Positions 11,177 through 25,400 are shown, counted from the first letter of the stretch. The stretch is 64,000 nt of DNA from Echiichthys vipera (GCA_963691815.1 OY829661.1:620001-684000), one strand, 5' to 3'. Notes: generated by a model not told the origin, from the sequence alone. A program made the numbers and translations.

Positions 11177-12987
11177 GATCAAAGTAATATGTACGTCTGC
11201 ACTTAACATACCAGGTGTGTGACTTAAATTTTTAGAATTGTAACTTAACATTCTAGAACAGTGACTTAACATTCTAGAACTTTGACTAAACATTCTAGAA
11301 CTTTTATTTAACATTCTGTAGTTGTTACTTTACATTCTAGAACTTTAACTTAAAATTCTATGACTTTGACTTAACATTCTAGAAATGTGACTTACATTCT
11401 AGAACTTTGACTTAACCTTCTATAATTGTCATTTAACATTCTAGAACTTTGACTTAACATTCTAGAATTGTTATTTAACATTCTAGAACTTTGACTTAAC
11501 CTTATAGAATTGTCATTTAACATTCTTGAACCGACATTGTCTGGAAACCAATGTCCCTTGATGACCTACCAAGATCATATTAATATGAACTCTAGTGAAA
11601 AGCATAATGCAGGATCAAAGTAATATGTTTGTGTTCACTTAACATACCAGGTGTGTGACTTAAAATTTGAGAATTTTAACTTAACATTCAATTACTTTGA
11701 CTTAACATTCTAGAATTGTGATTTAACATTCTAGAACTTTAACTTAACATTCTAGAACTTTGAATTAACATTCTAGAATCGTTACTTAACATTCTAGAAC
11801 TTTAACTTAACATTCTAGAACTTTGACTTAACATTCTAGAACTGTGAATTAACATTCCTGAACTGACCTTCTATGGAAACCCATGTCCCATGATGTCCTC
11901 CCAAGATCAGATTAATATGAACTCTAGTGAATAGCATAATGCAGGATCATTAGAATATGTTAATGTGCACTTAACATACTAGGTATGTGACTTGAACCAG
12001 GATCAACATTCTAAAACTTTAAATTAACATTCTAGAACTATGATTTACCATTCCAATATTGTTACTTAACATTCTAGAACTTTGCCCAACATTTTAGATT
12101 TGTGATTCAACATTCTAGAATTGTACTTAACATTCTAGAACTTTGACTTAACATTCTAGAACTTTAACTTAACATTCTAGAACTGTGAATTAACATTCTA
12201 GAATTGTTACTTAACATTCTAGAACTTTAACTTAACATTCTATAACTTTGACTTAACATTCTAGACTGTGACTTACATTCTAGAACTTTGACTTAACCTT
12301 CTAGAATTGTAATTTAACATTCCTGAACTGACCTTCTCTGGAAACCAATGTCCCATGATGTCCTCCCAAGATCAGATTAATATGAACTCTAGTGAAAAGC
12401 ATAATGCAGGATCAAAGTAATATGTACGTCTGCACTTAACATACCAGGTGTGTGACTTAAAATTTGAGAATTGTTACTTAACATTCTAGAACTTTAACTT
12501 AACATTCTATAACTTTGACTTAACATTCTAGACTGTGACTTACATTCTAGAACTTTGACTTAACCTTATAGAATTGTCATTTAACATTCTTGAACCGACA
12601 TTGTCTGGAAACCAATGTCCCTTGATGACCTACCAAGATCATATTAATATGAACTCTAGTGAAAAGCATAATGCAGGATCAAAGTAATATGTTTGTGTTC
12701 ACTTAACATACCAGGTGTGTGACTTAAAATTTGAGAATTTTAACTTAACATTCTATTACTTTGACTTAACATTCTAGAATTGTGATTTAACATTCTAGAA
12801 CTTTGACTTAACATTCTAGAACTTTGACTTAACATTCTAGAATTGTGATTTAACATTCTAGAACTTTGACTTAACATTCTAGAATTGTAAATTAACATTC
12901 TTGTACCGACATTTTCTGGAAACCAATGTCCCTTAATGACCTACCAAGATCATATTCATATGAACTCTAGTGAAAAGCATAATGCAG
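11177..12987. repeat. 1,811-bp tandem duplication, unit 2
   Basis: This is the second unit of the pair, with spacers at 11528, 11860, 12325, 12592 and 12903 in exact register with unit 1. Homology ends where GTACCTGTGC replaces GTACGTCTGC near 12995, again inside an A spacer. I noticed no differences within the unit on reading, so the duplication is recent relative to the 2.6-kb copies at the left edge. Confidence 0.92.
12325..12461 (+). repeat. B-to-A chimeric spacer (1,811-bp unit 2)
   Basis: Exact-register copy of the chimera at 10514. It was carried by the duplication and does not represent a separate crossover. Confidence 0.9.
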
Positions 12988-14010
12988 GATCAAAGTAATA
13001 TGTACCTGTGCACTTAACATACCAGATGTGTGACTTAAGTTTTGAGAATTGTAACTTAACATTCAAGAACATTGACTTAACATTCTATAACTTTGACTTA
13101 ACATTCTAGAATTGGGATTTAACATTCTATAACTTTGACTTAACATTCTAGAATTGTGATTTAACATTCTAGAACTTTGACTTAACATTCTAGAATTGTA
13201 AATTAACATTCTTGTACCGACATTTTCTGAAAACCAATGTCCCTTGATGACCTACCAAGATCATATTAAGATGAACTCTAGTAAAAAGCATAATGCAGGA
13301 TCAAAGTAATATGTTCGTGTACACTTAACATACCAGGTGTGTGACTTAAAATTTGAGAATTGTAACTTAACATTCTAGAACATTGACTTAACATTCTAGA
13401 ACTTTGACTAAACATTCTAGAACTTTTATTTAACATTCTGTAGTTGTTACTTTACATTCTATAACTTAAATTAAAATTCTATAACTTTGACTTAACATTC
13501 TATAAATGTGCCTTACATTCTAGAACTTTGACTTAACCTTCTAGAATTGTCATTTAACATTCTTGAACCGACATTGTCTGAAAACCAATGTCCCTTGATG
13601 ACCTACCAAGATCATATTAAGATGAACTCTAGTAAAAAGCATAATGCAGGATCAAAGTAATATGTTCGTGTACACTTAACATACCAGGTGCGTGACTTAA
13701 AATTTGAGAATTGTAACTTAACACTCTAGAACTTTGACTTAACATTCTAGAATTGTGATTTAACATTCTAGAACTTTGACTTAACATTCTAGAACTGTGA
13801 ATTAACATTCTAGAACTTTGACTTAACCTTCTAGATTTGTCATTTAACATTCTTGAACCGACATTGTCTGGAAACAAATGTCCCTTGATGACCTATCAAG
13901 ATCATATTCATATGAACTCTAGCGAAAAGCATAATGCAGGATCAAAGTAATATGTTCGTGTTTACTTAACATACCAGGTGTGTGACTTAAAATTTGAGAA
14001 TTGTAACTTA

Positions 14011-14302
14011 ACATTCTATAACTTTGACTTAACATTCTAGAATTGGGATTTAACATTCTATAACTTTGACTTAACATTCTAGAATTGTGACTTAAATTCT
14101 AAAACTTTAAATTAACATTCTTAAACTATGATTTACCATTACAATATTGTTACTTAACATTCTATAACTTTGACTTAACATTCTAGAATTGGGATTTAAC
14201 ATTCTATAACTTTGACTTAACATTCTAGAATTGTGACTTAAATTCTAAAACTTTAAATTAACATTCTTAAACTATGATTTACCATTACAATATTGTTACT
14301 TA
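14011..14302. repeat. 146-bp tandem duplication of seven monomers
   Basis: The stretch beginning ACATTCTATAACTTTGAC at 14011, through TTGGGATTTAAC, AAACTTTAAATTAAC, TTAAACTATGATT and TTACAATATTG, is repeated starting at 14157. The unit is 146 bp, which is seven monomers less one base. Both units share the uncommon forms TTAAACTATG and ATTACAATATTG, so this is a direct local duplication rather than chance similarity. Confidence 0.85.
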
Positions 14303-14637
14303 ACATTCTAGAACTGTGATTTAACATTCTAGAATTGTTACTTAACATTCTAGAACTTTGACTTAACCTTATTGAATTGTCATTTAACATTCTTGAACCG
14401 ACATTGTCTGGAAACCAATGTCCCTTGATGACCTACCAAGATCATATTCATATGAACTCTAGCGAAAAGCATAATGCAGGATCAAAGTAATATGTTTGTG
14501 TGCACTTAACATACCAGGTGTGTGACTTAAAATTTGAGAATTGTAACTTAACATTCTAGAACTTTGACTTAACATTCTAGAGCTTTGACTGAACATTCTA
14601 GAACTTTTATTTAACATTCTGTAGTTGTTACTTTACA

Positions 14638-14650
14638 TTCTAGAACTTTC
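14638..14650. promoter_or_regulatory. Three-unit heat-shock-element match
   Basis: A third perfect TTCtaGAActTTC, in the same monomer context (after CTGTAGTTGTTACTTTACA and before ACTTAAAATTC) as the two upstream sites. Confidence 0.4.
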
Positions 14651-15494
14651 ACTTAAAATTCTAGAACTTTGACTTAACATTCTAGAATTGTGATTTAACA
14701 TTCTAGAACTTTGACTTAACATTCTAGAACTGTGAATTAACATTCTAGAACTTTGACTTAACATTCTAGAATTGTGATTTAACATTCTAGAACTTTGACT
14801 TAACATTCTAGAATTGTAAATTAACATTCTTGTACCGACATTGTCTGGAAACCAATGTCCCTTGATGACCTACCAAGATCATATTCATATGAACTCTAGT
14901 GAAAAGCATAATGCAGGATCAAAGTAATATGTACGTGTGCACTTAACATACCAGATGTGTGACATAAGTTTTGAGAATTGTAACTTAACATTCAAGAACA
15001 TTGACTTAACATTCTATAACTTTGACTTAACATTCTAGAATTGGGATTTAACATTCTATAACTTTGACTTAACATTCTAGAATTGTGATTTAACATTCTA
15101 GAACTTTGACTTAACATTCTGTAGTTGTTACTTTACATTCTAGAACTTTAACTTAAAATTCTATAACTTTGACTTAACATTCTAGAATTGTGACTTAAAT
15201 TCTAGAACTTTGACTTAACCTTCTAGAGTTGTCATTTAACATTCTTGAACCGACATTGTCTGAAAACCAATGTCCCTTGATGACCTACCAAGATCATATT
15301 AAGATGAACTCTAGTAAAAAGCATAATGCAGGATCAAAGTAATATGTTCGTGTACACTTAACATACCAGGTGTGTGACTTAAAATTTGAGAATTGTAACT
15401 TAACATTCTAGAACTTTGACTTAACATTCTAGAATAGTGATTTAACATTCTAGAACTTTGACTAAACATTCTAGAACTGTGAATTAACATTCCT

Positions 15495-15565
15495 GAACTG
15501 ACCTTCTCTGGAAACCCATGTCCAATGATGTCCTCCCAAGATCAGATTAATATGAACTCTATGAA
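15495..15565. repeat. Truncated B spacer with internal deletion
   Basis: The B spacer begins normally but at TATGAACTCT (ending 15560) it jumps directly to ATGAACTATGATTTACC. Compared with the full subtype at 5956, roughly 109 bp are missing: the rest of the core, the TATGTTAATGTGCAC part and the first flanking monomers. The junction has TGAACT microhomology on both sides, which suggests slippage or microhomology-mediated deletion. Confidence 0.8.
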
Positions 15566-18500
15566 CTATGATTTACCATTCCAATATTGTTACTTAACAT
15601 TCTAGAACTTTGACTTAACATTCTAGAACTTTGACTAAACATTCTAGAACTTTGACTTAACATTCTAGAACTTTGACTAAACATTCTAGAACTTTGACTT
15701 AACATTCTAGAACTGTGATTTAACATTCTAGAATTGTTACTTAACATTCTAGAACTTTGACTTAACCTTATAGAATTGTCATTTAACATTCTTGAACCGA
15801 CATTGTCTGGAAACCAATGTCCCTTGATGACCTACCAAGATCATATTAATATGAACTCTAGTGAAAAGCATAATGCAGGATCAAAGTAATATGTTTGTGT
15901 GCACTTAACATACCAGGTGTGTGACTTAAAATTTGAGAATTGTAACTTAACATTCTATTACTTTAACTTAACATTCTAGAATTGTGATTTAACATTCTAG
16001 AACTTTGACTTAACATTCTAGAATTGGGATTTAACATTCTTGAACCGACATTGTCTGGAAACCAATGTCCCTTGATGACCTACCAAGATCATATCCATAT
16101 GAACTCTAGTGAAAAGCATAATGCAGGATCAAAGTAATATGTACGTGTGCACTTAACATACCAGGTGTGTGACTTAAATTTTTAGAATTGTAACTTAACA
16201 TTCTAGAACATTGACTTAACATTCTAGAACTTTGACTAAACATTCTAGAACTTTTATTTAACATTCTGTAGTTGTTACTTTACATTCTAGAACTTTAACT
16301 TAAAATTCTATGACTTTGACTTAACATTCTAGAAATGTGACTTACATTCTAGAACTTTGACTTAACCTTCTATAATTGTCATTTAACATTCTAGAACTTT
16401 GACTTAACATTCTAGAATTGTGATTTAACATTCTAGAACTTTGACTTAACATTCTAGAACTGTGAATTAACATTCCTGAACTGACCTTCTCTGGAAACCC
16501 ATGTCCCATGATGTCCTCCCAAGATCAGATTAATATGAACTCTAGTGAATAGCATAATGCAGGATCATTAGAATATGTTAATGTGCACTTAACATACTAG
16601 GTATGTGACTTGAACCAGGATCAACATTCTAAAACTTTAAATTAACATTCTAATACTATGATTTACCATTCCAATATTGTTACTTAACATTCTAGAACTT
16701 TGCATAACATTTTAGATTTGTGATTCAACATTCTAGAATTGTTACTTAACATTCTAGAACTTTGACTTAACATTCTAGAACTGTGAATTAACATTCTAGA
16801 ATCGTTACTTAACATTCTAGAACTTTAACTTAACATTCTAGAACTTTGACTTAACATTCTAGAACTTTGAATTAACATTCCTGAATTGACCTTCTCTGGA
16901 AACCCACGTCCCATGATGTCCTCCCAAGATCAGATTGATATGAACTCTAGTGAATAGCATAATGCAGGATTATTAGAATATGTTAATGTGCACTTAACAT
17001 ACTAGGTATGTGACTTGAACCAGGATCAACATTCTAAAACTTTAAATTAACATTCTAGAACTATGATTTACCATTCCAATATTGTTACTTAACATTCTAG
17101 AACTTTGCCTAACATTTTAGATTTGTGATTCAACATTCTAGAATTGTTACTTAACATTCTAGAACTTTGACTTAACATTCTAGAACTTTGACTTAACATT
17201 CTAGAACTTTAACTTAACATTTATTACTGTGAATTAACATTCTAGAATTGTTACTTAACATTCTAGAACTTTAACTTAACACTCTATAACTTTGACCTAA
17301 CATTCTAGACTGTGATTTACATTCTAGAACTTTGACTTAACCTTCTAGAATTGTCATTTAACATTCTTGAACCGACATTGTCTGGAAACCAATGTCCCTT
17401 GATGACCTACCAAGATCATATTAATATGAACTCTAGTGAAAAGCATAATGCAGGATCAAAGTAATATGTTTGTGTTCACTTAACATACCAGGTGTGTGAC
17501 TTAAAATTTGAGAATTGTAACTTAACATTCTATTACTTTGACTTAACATTCTAGAATTGTGATTTAACATTCTAGAACTTTGACTTAACATTCTAGAATT
17601 GTAAATTAACATTCTTGAACCGACATTGTCTGGAAACCAATGTCCCTTGATGACCTACCAAGATCATATCCATATGAACTCTAGTGAAAAGCATAATGCA
17701 TGATCAGAGTAATATGTACGTGTGCACTTAACATACCAGGTGTGTGACTTAAATTTAAAGAATTGAAACTTAACATTCTAGAACATTGACTTAACATTCT
17801 AGAACTTTGACTAAACATTCTAGAACTTTTATTTAACATTCTGTAGTTGTTACTTTACATTCTAGAACTTTAACTTAAAATTCTATAACTTTGACTTAAC
17901 ATTCTAGAAATGTGACTTACATTCTAGAACTTTGACTTAACCTTCTAGAATTGTCATTTAACATTCTTGAACCGACATTGTCTGGAAACCAATTACCCTT
18001 GATGACCTGCCAAGATCATATTAAGATAAACACTAGTAAAAAGCATAATGCAGGATCAAAGTAATATGTTCGTGTTTACTTAACATACGAGGTGTGTGAA
18101 TTAAAATTTGAGAATTGTAACTTAACATTCTAGAACTTTGACTTAACATTCTAGAACTGTGAATTAACATTCCTGAACTGACCTTCTCTGGAAACCCATG
18201 TCCCATGATGTCCTCCCAAGATCAGATTAATATGAACTCTAGTGAATAGCATAATGCAGGATCATTAGAATATGTTAATGTGCACTTAACATACTAGGTA
18301 TGGGACTTGAACTATGACTCAACATTCTAAAACTTTTAATTAACATTCTTGAACTATGATTTACCTTTCCAATATTGTTACTTAACATTCTAGAACTTTG
18401 ACCTAACATTCTAGAACTTTGACTAAACATTCTAGAACTTTTACTTAACATTCTAGAACTGTGATTTAACATTCTAGAATTGTTACTTAACATTCTAGAA

Positions 18501-20217
18501 CTTTGACTTAACCTTATAGAATTGTCATTTAACATTCTTGAACCGACATTGTCTGGAAACCAATGTCCCTTGATGACCTGCCAAGATCATATTAAGATGA
18601 ACTCTAGTAAAAAGCATAATGCAGGATCAAAGTAATATGTTTGTGTGCACTTAACATACCAGGTGTGTGACTTAAAATTTGAGAATTGTAACTTAACATT
18701 CTATAACTTTGACTTAACATTCTAGAATTGGGATTTAACATTCTAGAACTTTGACTTAACATTCTATAATTGTGATTTAACATTCTAGAACTTTGACTTA
18801 ACATTCTATAATTGTGATTTAACATTCTAGAACTTTGACTTAACATTCTAGAATTGTCATTTAACATTCTTGAACCGACATTGTCTGGAAACCAATGTCC
18901 CTTGATGACCTACCAAGATCATATTAAGATGAACTCCAGTAAAAAGCATAATGCAGGATCAAAGTAATATGTTCGTGTTTACTTAACATACCAGGTGTGT
19001 GACTTAAAATTTGAGAATTGTAACTTAACATTCTAGAACTTTGACTTAACATTCTAGAATTGTGATTAAACATTCTAGAACTTTGAGTTAACATTCTAGA
19101 ACTGTGAATTAACATTCCTGAACTGACCTTCTCTGGAAACCCATGTCCCATTATGTCCTCCCAAGATCAGATTGATATGAACTCTAGTGAATAGCATAAT
19201 GCAGGATCATTAGAATATGTTAATGTGCACTTAACATACTAGGTATGTGACTTGAACTATGACTCAACATTCTAAAACTTTAAATTAACATTCTTGAACT
19301 ATGATTTACCATTCCAATATTGTTACTTAACATTCTAGAACTTTGACTTAACATTCTAGAACTTTGACTAAACATTCTAGAACTTTGACTTAACATTCTA
19401 AAACGTTAAATTAACATTCTTGAACTATGATTTACCATTCCAATATTGTTACTTAACATTCTATAACTTTGACTTAACATTCTAGAATTGTGATTTAACA
19501 TTCTAGAATTGTGAATTAACATTTCTGAACTGACCTTCTCTGGAAACCCATGTCCCATGATGTCCTCCCAAGATCAGATTAATATGAACTCTAGTGAATA
19601 GCATAATGCAGTATCATTAGAATATGTTAATGTGCATTTAACATACTAGGTATGTGACTTGAACCAGGATCAACATTCTAAAACTTTAAATTAACATTCT
19701 AAAACTATGATTTACCATTCCAATATTGTTACTTAACATTCTAGAACTTTGCATAACATTTTAGATCTGTGATTCAACATTCTAGAATTGTTACTAACAT
19801 TCTAGAACTTTGACTTAACATTCTAGAACTTTGACTAAACATTCTAGAACTTTGACTTAACATTCTAGAACTGTGATTTAACATTCTAGAATTGTTACTT
19901 AACATTCTAGAACTTTGACTTAACCTTATAGAATTGTCATTTAACATTCTTGAACCGACATTGTCTGGAAACCAATGTTCCTTGATGACCTACCAAGATC
20001 ATATTAATATGAACTCTAGTGAAAAGCATAATGCAGGATCAAAGTAATATGTTTGTGTGCACTTAACATACCAGGTGTGTGACTTAAAATTTGAGAATTG
20101 TAACTTAACATTCTATAACTTTGACTTAATATTCTAGAATTGGGATTTAACATTCTAGAACTTTGACTTAACATTCTAGAACTGTGAATTAACATTCCTG
20201 AACTGACCTTCTCTAAA

Positions 20218-21329
20218 AACCCATGTCCCATGATGTCCTCCCAAGATCAGATTAATATGAACTCTAGTGAATAGCATAATGCAGGATCATTAGAATATGT
20301 TAATGTGCACTTAACATACTAGGTATGTGACTTGAACCAGGATCAACATTCTAAAACTTTAAATTAACATTCTAGAACTATGATTTACCATTCCAATATT
20401 GTTACTTAACATTCTAGAACTTTGCCTAACATTTTAGATTTGTGATTCAACATTCTAGAATTGTTACTTAACATTCTAGAACTTTGACTTAACATTCTAG
20501 AACTGTGATTTAACATTCTAGAATTGTTACTTAACATTCTAGAACTTTGACTTAACCTTATAGAATCGTCATTTAACATTCTTGAACCGACATTGTCTGG
20601 AAACCAATTTCCCTTGATGACCTACCAAGATCATATTAATATGAACTCTAGTGAAAAGCATAATGCAGGATCAAAGTAATATGTTTGTGTGCACTTAACA
20701 TACCAGGTGTGTGACTTAAAATTTGAGAATTGTAACTTAACATTCTATAACTTTGACTTAATATTCTAGAATTGGGATTTAACATTCTAGAACTTTGACT
20801 TAACATTCTATAATTGTGATTTAACATTCTAGAACTTTGACTTAACATTCTATAATTGTGATTTTAACATTCTAGAACTTTGACTTAACATTCTAGAACT
20901 TTGACTAAACATTCTAGAACTTTGACTTAACATTCTAGAACTGTGATTTAACATTCTAGAATTGTTACTTAACATTCTAGAACTTTGACTTAACCTTATA
21001 GAATTGTCATTTAACATTCTTGAACCGACATTGTCTGGAAACCAATGTCCCTTGATGACCTACCAAGATCATATTAATATGAACTCTAGTGAAAAGCATA
21101 ATGCAGGATCAAAGTAATATGTTTGTGTGCACTTAACATACCAGGTGTGTGACTTAAAATTTGAGAATTGTAACTTAACATTCTATAACTTTGACTTAAC
21201 ATTCTAGAATTGTGATTTAACATTCTAGAACTATTATTTAACATTCTAGAATTGTGATTTAACATTCTAGAACTGTGACTTAACATTCTAGAATTGTCAT
21301 TTAACATTTCTGAACTGACCTTCTCTGGA
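20218..21329. repeat. 1,112-bp tandem duplication, unit 1
   Basis: Spacers at 20200 (B), 20584 (A) and 21022 (A) recur at 21312, 21696 and 22134, all at +1,112. Shared private features include the A variant AACCAATTTCCC and a monomer with an extra base (GTGATTTTAACATTC near 20862 and 21974). The left edge lies in the B spacer, where TCTCTAAAAACCC at 20213 differs from TCTCTGGAAACCC at 21325; the exact break is uncertain by tens of bases. Confidence 0.9.
21022..21157 (+). repeat. Spacer A, reference example
   Basis: This is a clean copy of spacer A. Its recognisable blocks in order are GAACCGACATTGTCTGG, AAACCAATGTCCCTTGATG, ACCTACCAAGATCATATT, the shared core TAATATGAACTCTAGTGA, AAAGCATAATGCAGGATC, AAAGTAATATGTTTGTG and TGCACTTAACATACCAGGTG. 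It is usually followed by ACTTAAAATTTGAGAATTG and then normal monomers. Three linked subtypes occur across the window: TTAATATG with GTTTGTG, TTAAGATG with AGTAAAAAGC and GTTCGTG, and ATAATCATATG with GTATGTG. Confidence 0.9.
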
Positions 21330-22441
21330 AACCCATGTCCCATGATGTCCTCCCAAGATCAGATTAATATGAACTCTAGTGAATAGCATAATGCAGGATC
21401 ATTAGAATATGTTAATGTGCACTTAACATACTAGGTATGTGACTTGAACCAGGATCAACATTCTAAAACTTTAAATTAACATTCTAGAACTATGATTTAC
21501 CATTCCAATATTGTTACTTAACATTCTAGAACTTTGCCTAACATTTTAGATTTGTGATTCAACATTCTAGAATTGTTACTTAACATTCTAGAACTTTGAC
21601 TTAATATTCTAGAACTGTGATTTAACATTCTAGAATTGTTACTTAACATTCTAGAACTTTGACTTAACCTTATAGAATCGTCATTTAACATTCTTGAACC
21701 GACATTGTCTGGAAACCAATTTCCCTTGATGACCTACCAAGATCATATTAATATGAACTCTAGTGAAAAGCATAATGCAGGATCAAAGTAATATGTTTGT
21801 GTGCACTTAACATACCAGGTGTGTGACTTAAAATTTGAGAATTGTAACTTAACATTCTATAACTTTGACTTAATATTCTAGAATTGGGATTTAACATTCT
21901 AGAACTTTGACTTAACATTCTATAATTGTGATTTAACATTCTAGAACTTTGACTTAACATTCTATAATTGTGATTTTAACATTCTAGAACTTTGACTTAA
22001 CATTCTAGAACTTTGACTAAACATTCTAGAACTTTGACTTAACATTCTAGAACTGTGATTTAACATTCTAGAATTGTTACTTAACATTCTAGAACTTTGA
22101 CTTAACCTTATAGAATTGTCATTTAACATTCTTGAACCGACATTGTCTGGAAACCAATGTCCCTTGATGACCTACCAAGATCATATTAATATGAACTCTA
22201 GTGAAAAGCATAATGCAGGATCAAAGTAATATGTTTGTGTGCACTTAACATACCAGGTGTGTGACTTAAAATTTGAGAATTGTAACTTAACATTCTATAA
22301 CTTTGACTTAACATTCTAGAATTGTGATTTAACATTCTAGAACTATTATTTAACATTCTAGAATTGTGATTTAACATTCTAGAACTGTGACTTAACATTC
22401 TAGAATTGTCATTTAACATTTCTGAACTGACCTTCTCTGGA
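21330..22441. repeat. 1,112-bp tandem duplication, unit 2
   Basis: This unit repeats the spacer and monomer order of the previous one. Homology continues a little beyond the nominal end, to about 22500, where GTGCGTTTAACATAC replaces GTGCACTTAACATAC. The only internal difference I noticed is AATATTCTAG near 21604 against AACATTCTAG near 20492. Confidence 0.9.
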
Positions 22442-25400
22442 AACCCATGTCCCATGATGTCCTCCCAAGATCAGATTAATATGAACTCTAGTGAATAGCA
22501 TAATGCAGGATCATTAGAATATGTTAATGTGCGTTTAACATACTAGGTATGTGACTTGAACCAGGATCAACATTCTAAAACTTTAAATTAACATTCTAAA
22601 ACTATGATTTACCATTCCAATATTGTTACTTAACATTCTAGAACTTTGCATAACATTTTAGATCTGTGATTCAACATTCTAGAATTGTTACTTAACATTC
22701 TAGAACTTTGACTAAACATTCTAGAACTTTGACTTAACATTCTAGAACTGTGATTTAACATTCTAGAATTGTTACTTAACATTCTAGAACTTTGACTTAA
22801 CCTTATAGAATTGTCATTTAACATTCTTGAACCGACATTGTCTGGAAACCAATGTCCCTTGATGACCTACCAAGATCATATTAATATGAACTCTAGTGAA
22901 AAGCATAATGCAGGATCAAAGTAATATGTTTGTGTGCACTTAACATACCAGGTGTGTGACTTAAAATTTAAGAATTGTAACTTAACATTCTATAACTTAG
23001 ACTTAACATTCTAGAATTGTGATTTAACATTCTAGAATTGTGAATTAACATTTCTGAACTGACCTTCTCTGGAAACCCATGTCCCATGATGTCCTCCCAA
23101 GATCAGATTAATATGAACTCTAGTGAATAGCATAATGCAGGATCATTAGAATATGTTAATGTGCATTTAACATACTAGGTATGTGACTTGAACCAGGATC
23201 AACATTCTAAAACTTTAAATTAACATTTTAAAACTATGATTTACCATTCCAATATTGTTACTTAACATTCTAAAACTTTGACTTAACATTCTAGAACTGT
23301 GAATTAACATTCCTGAACTGACCTTCCCTGGAAACCCATGTCCCATGATGTCCTCCCAAGATCAGATTAATATGAACTCTAGTGAATAGCATAATGCAGG
23401 ATCATTAGAATATGTTAATGTGCACTTAACATACTAGGTATGTGACTTGAACCAGGATCAACATTCTAAAACTTTAAATTAACATTCCAGAACTATGATT
23501 TACCATTCCAATATTGTTACTTAACATTGTAGAACTTTGCCTAACATTTTAGATTTGTGATTCAACATTCTAGAATTGTTACTTAACATTCTAGAACTTT
23601 GACTTAACATTCTAGAACTGTGATTTAACATTCTAGAATTGTTACTTAACATTCTAGAACTTTGACTTAACCTTATAGAATCGTCATTTAACATTCTTGA
23701 ACCGACATTGTCTGGAAACCAATTTCCCTTGATGACCTACCAAGATCATATTAATATGAACTCTAGTGAAAAGCATAATGCAGGATCAAAGTAATATGTT
23801 TGTGTGCACTTAACATACCAGGTGTGTGACTTAAAATTTGAGAATTGTAACTTAACATTCTATAACTTTGAGTAATATTCTAGAATTGGGATTTAACATT
23901 CTAGAACTTTGACTTAACATTCTAGAATTGTGATTTAACATTCTAGAACTTTGACTTAACATTCTATAATTGTGATTTAACATTCTAGAACTTTGACTTA
24001 ACATTCTAGAATTGTAAATTAACATTCTTGAACCGACATTGTCTGGAAACCAATGTCCCTTGATGACCTACCAAGATCATAATCATATGAACTCTAGTGA
24101 AAAGCATAATGCAGGATCAAAGTAATATGTATGTGTGCACTTAACATACCAGGTGTGTGACTTAAAATTTGAGAATTGTAACTTAACATTCTAGAACTTT
24201 GACTTAACATTCTATAATTGTGATTTAACATTCTATAACTTTGACTTAACATTCTAGAACTGTGAATTAACATTTCTGAACTGACCTTCTCTGGAAACCC
24301 ATGTCCCATGATGTCCTCCCAAGATCAGATTAATATGAACTCTAGTGAATAGCATAATGCAGGATCATTAGAATATGTTAATGTGCACTTAACGTACTAG
24401 GTATGTGACTTGAACTATGACTCAACATTCTAAAACTTTAAATTAACATTCTTGAACTATGATTTACCATTCCAATATTGTTACTTAACATTCTAGAACT
24501 TTGACTTAACATTCTAGAACTTTGACTAAACATTCTAGAACTTTGACTTAACATTATAGAACTGTGATTTAACATTCTAGAATTGTTACTTAACATTCTA
24601 GAACTTTGACTTAACCTTATAGAATTGTCATTTAACATTCTTGAACCGACATTGTCTGGAAACCAATGTCCCTTGATGACCTACCAAGATCATATTAAGA
24701 TGAACTCTAGTAAAAAGCATAATGCAGGATCAAAGTAATATGTTCGTGTTTACTTAACATACCAGGTGTGTGACTTAAAATTTGAAAATTGTAACTTAAC
24801 ATTCTAGAACTTTGACTTAACATTCTAGAATTGTGATTTAACATTCTAGAACTTTGACTTAACATTCTAGAACTGTGAATTAACATTCCTGAACTGACCT
24901 TCTCTGGAAACCCACGTCCCATGATGTCCTCCCAAGATCAGATTGATATGAACTCTAGTGAATAGCATAATGCAGGATCATTAGAATATGTTAATGTGCA
25001 CTTAACATACTAGGTATGTGACTTGAACTATGACTCAACATTCTACAACTTTAAATTAACATTCTTGAACTATGATTTACCATTCCAATATTGTTACTTA
25101 ACATTCTAGAACTTTGACTTAACATTCTAGAACTTTGACTAAACATTCTAGAACTTTGACTTAACATTCTAAAACTTTAAATTAACATTCTTGAACTATG
25201 ATTTACCATTCCAATATTGTTACTTAACATTCTAGAACTTTGACTTAACATTCTAGAACTTTGACTAAACATTTTAGAACTTTGACTTAACATTCTAGAA
25301 CCATGATTTACCATTCCAATATTGTTACTTAACATTCTAGAACTTTGCATAACATTTTAGATCTGTGATTCAACATTCTAGAATTGTTACTTAACATTCT

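Larger units (their letters stand above)
12988..20199. repeat. Mixed, mostly spacer-A satellite region
   Basis: A spacers start at 13214, 13565, 13855, 14395, 14832, 15247, 15794, 16042, 17369, 17617, 17969, 18540, 18872 and 19952. B spacers start at 15495 (truncated), 16478, 16883, 18175, 19120 and 19527. Most A spacers here are the subtype with TTAAGATGAACTCTAGTAAAAAGC and GTTCGTG. Nothing other than monomers and spacers is visible. Confidence 0.88.

Noticed and set aside
18604..18867. Possible coiled coil because of the seven-residue repeat
   Set aside because: The heptad results from 21 divided by 3. The residues (M, L, S, Q, S, S, R) do not keep a hydrophobic a/d pattern beyond the fixed M-L pair, and the protein is not expected to exist.
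21022..21157. tRNA-derived SINE or 5S-like promoter in spacer A
   Set aside because: I looked for A-box and B-box words (for example GGTTCGANTCC) in spacers A and B on both strands and saw none, nor a T-run terminator in a fitting place.
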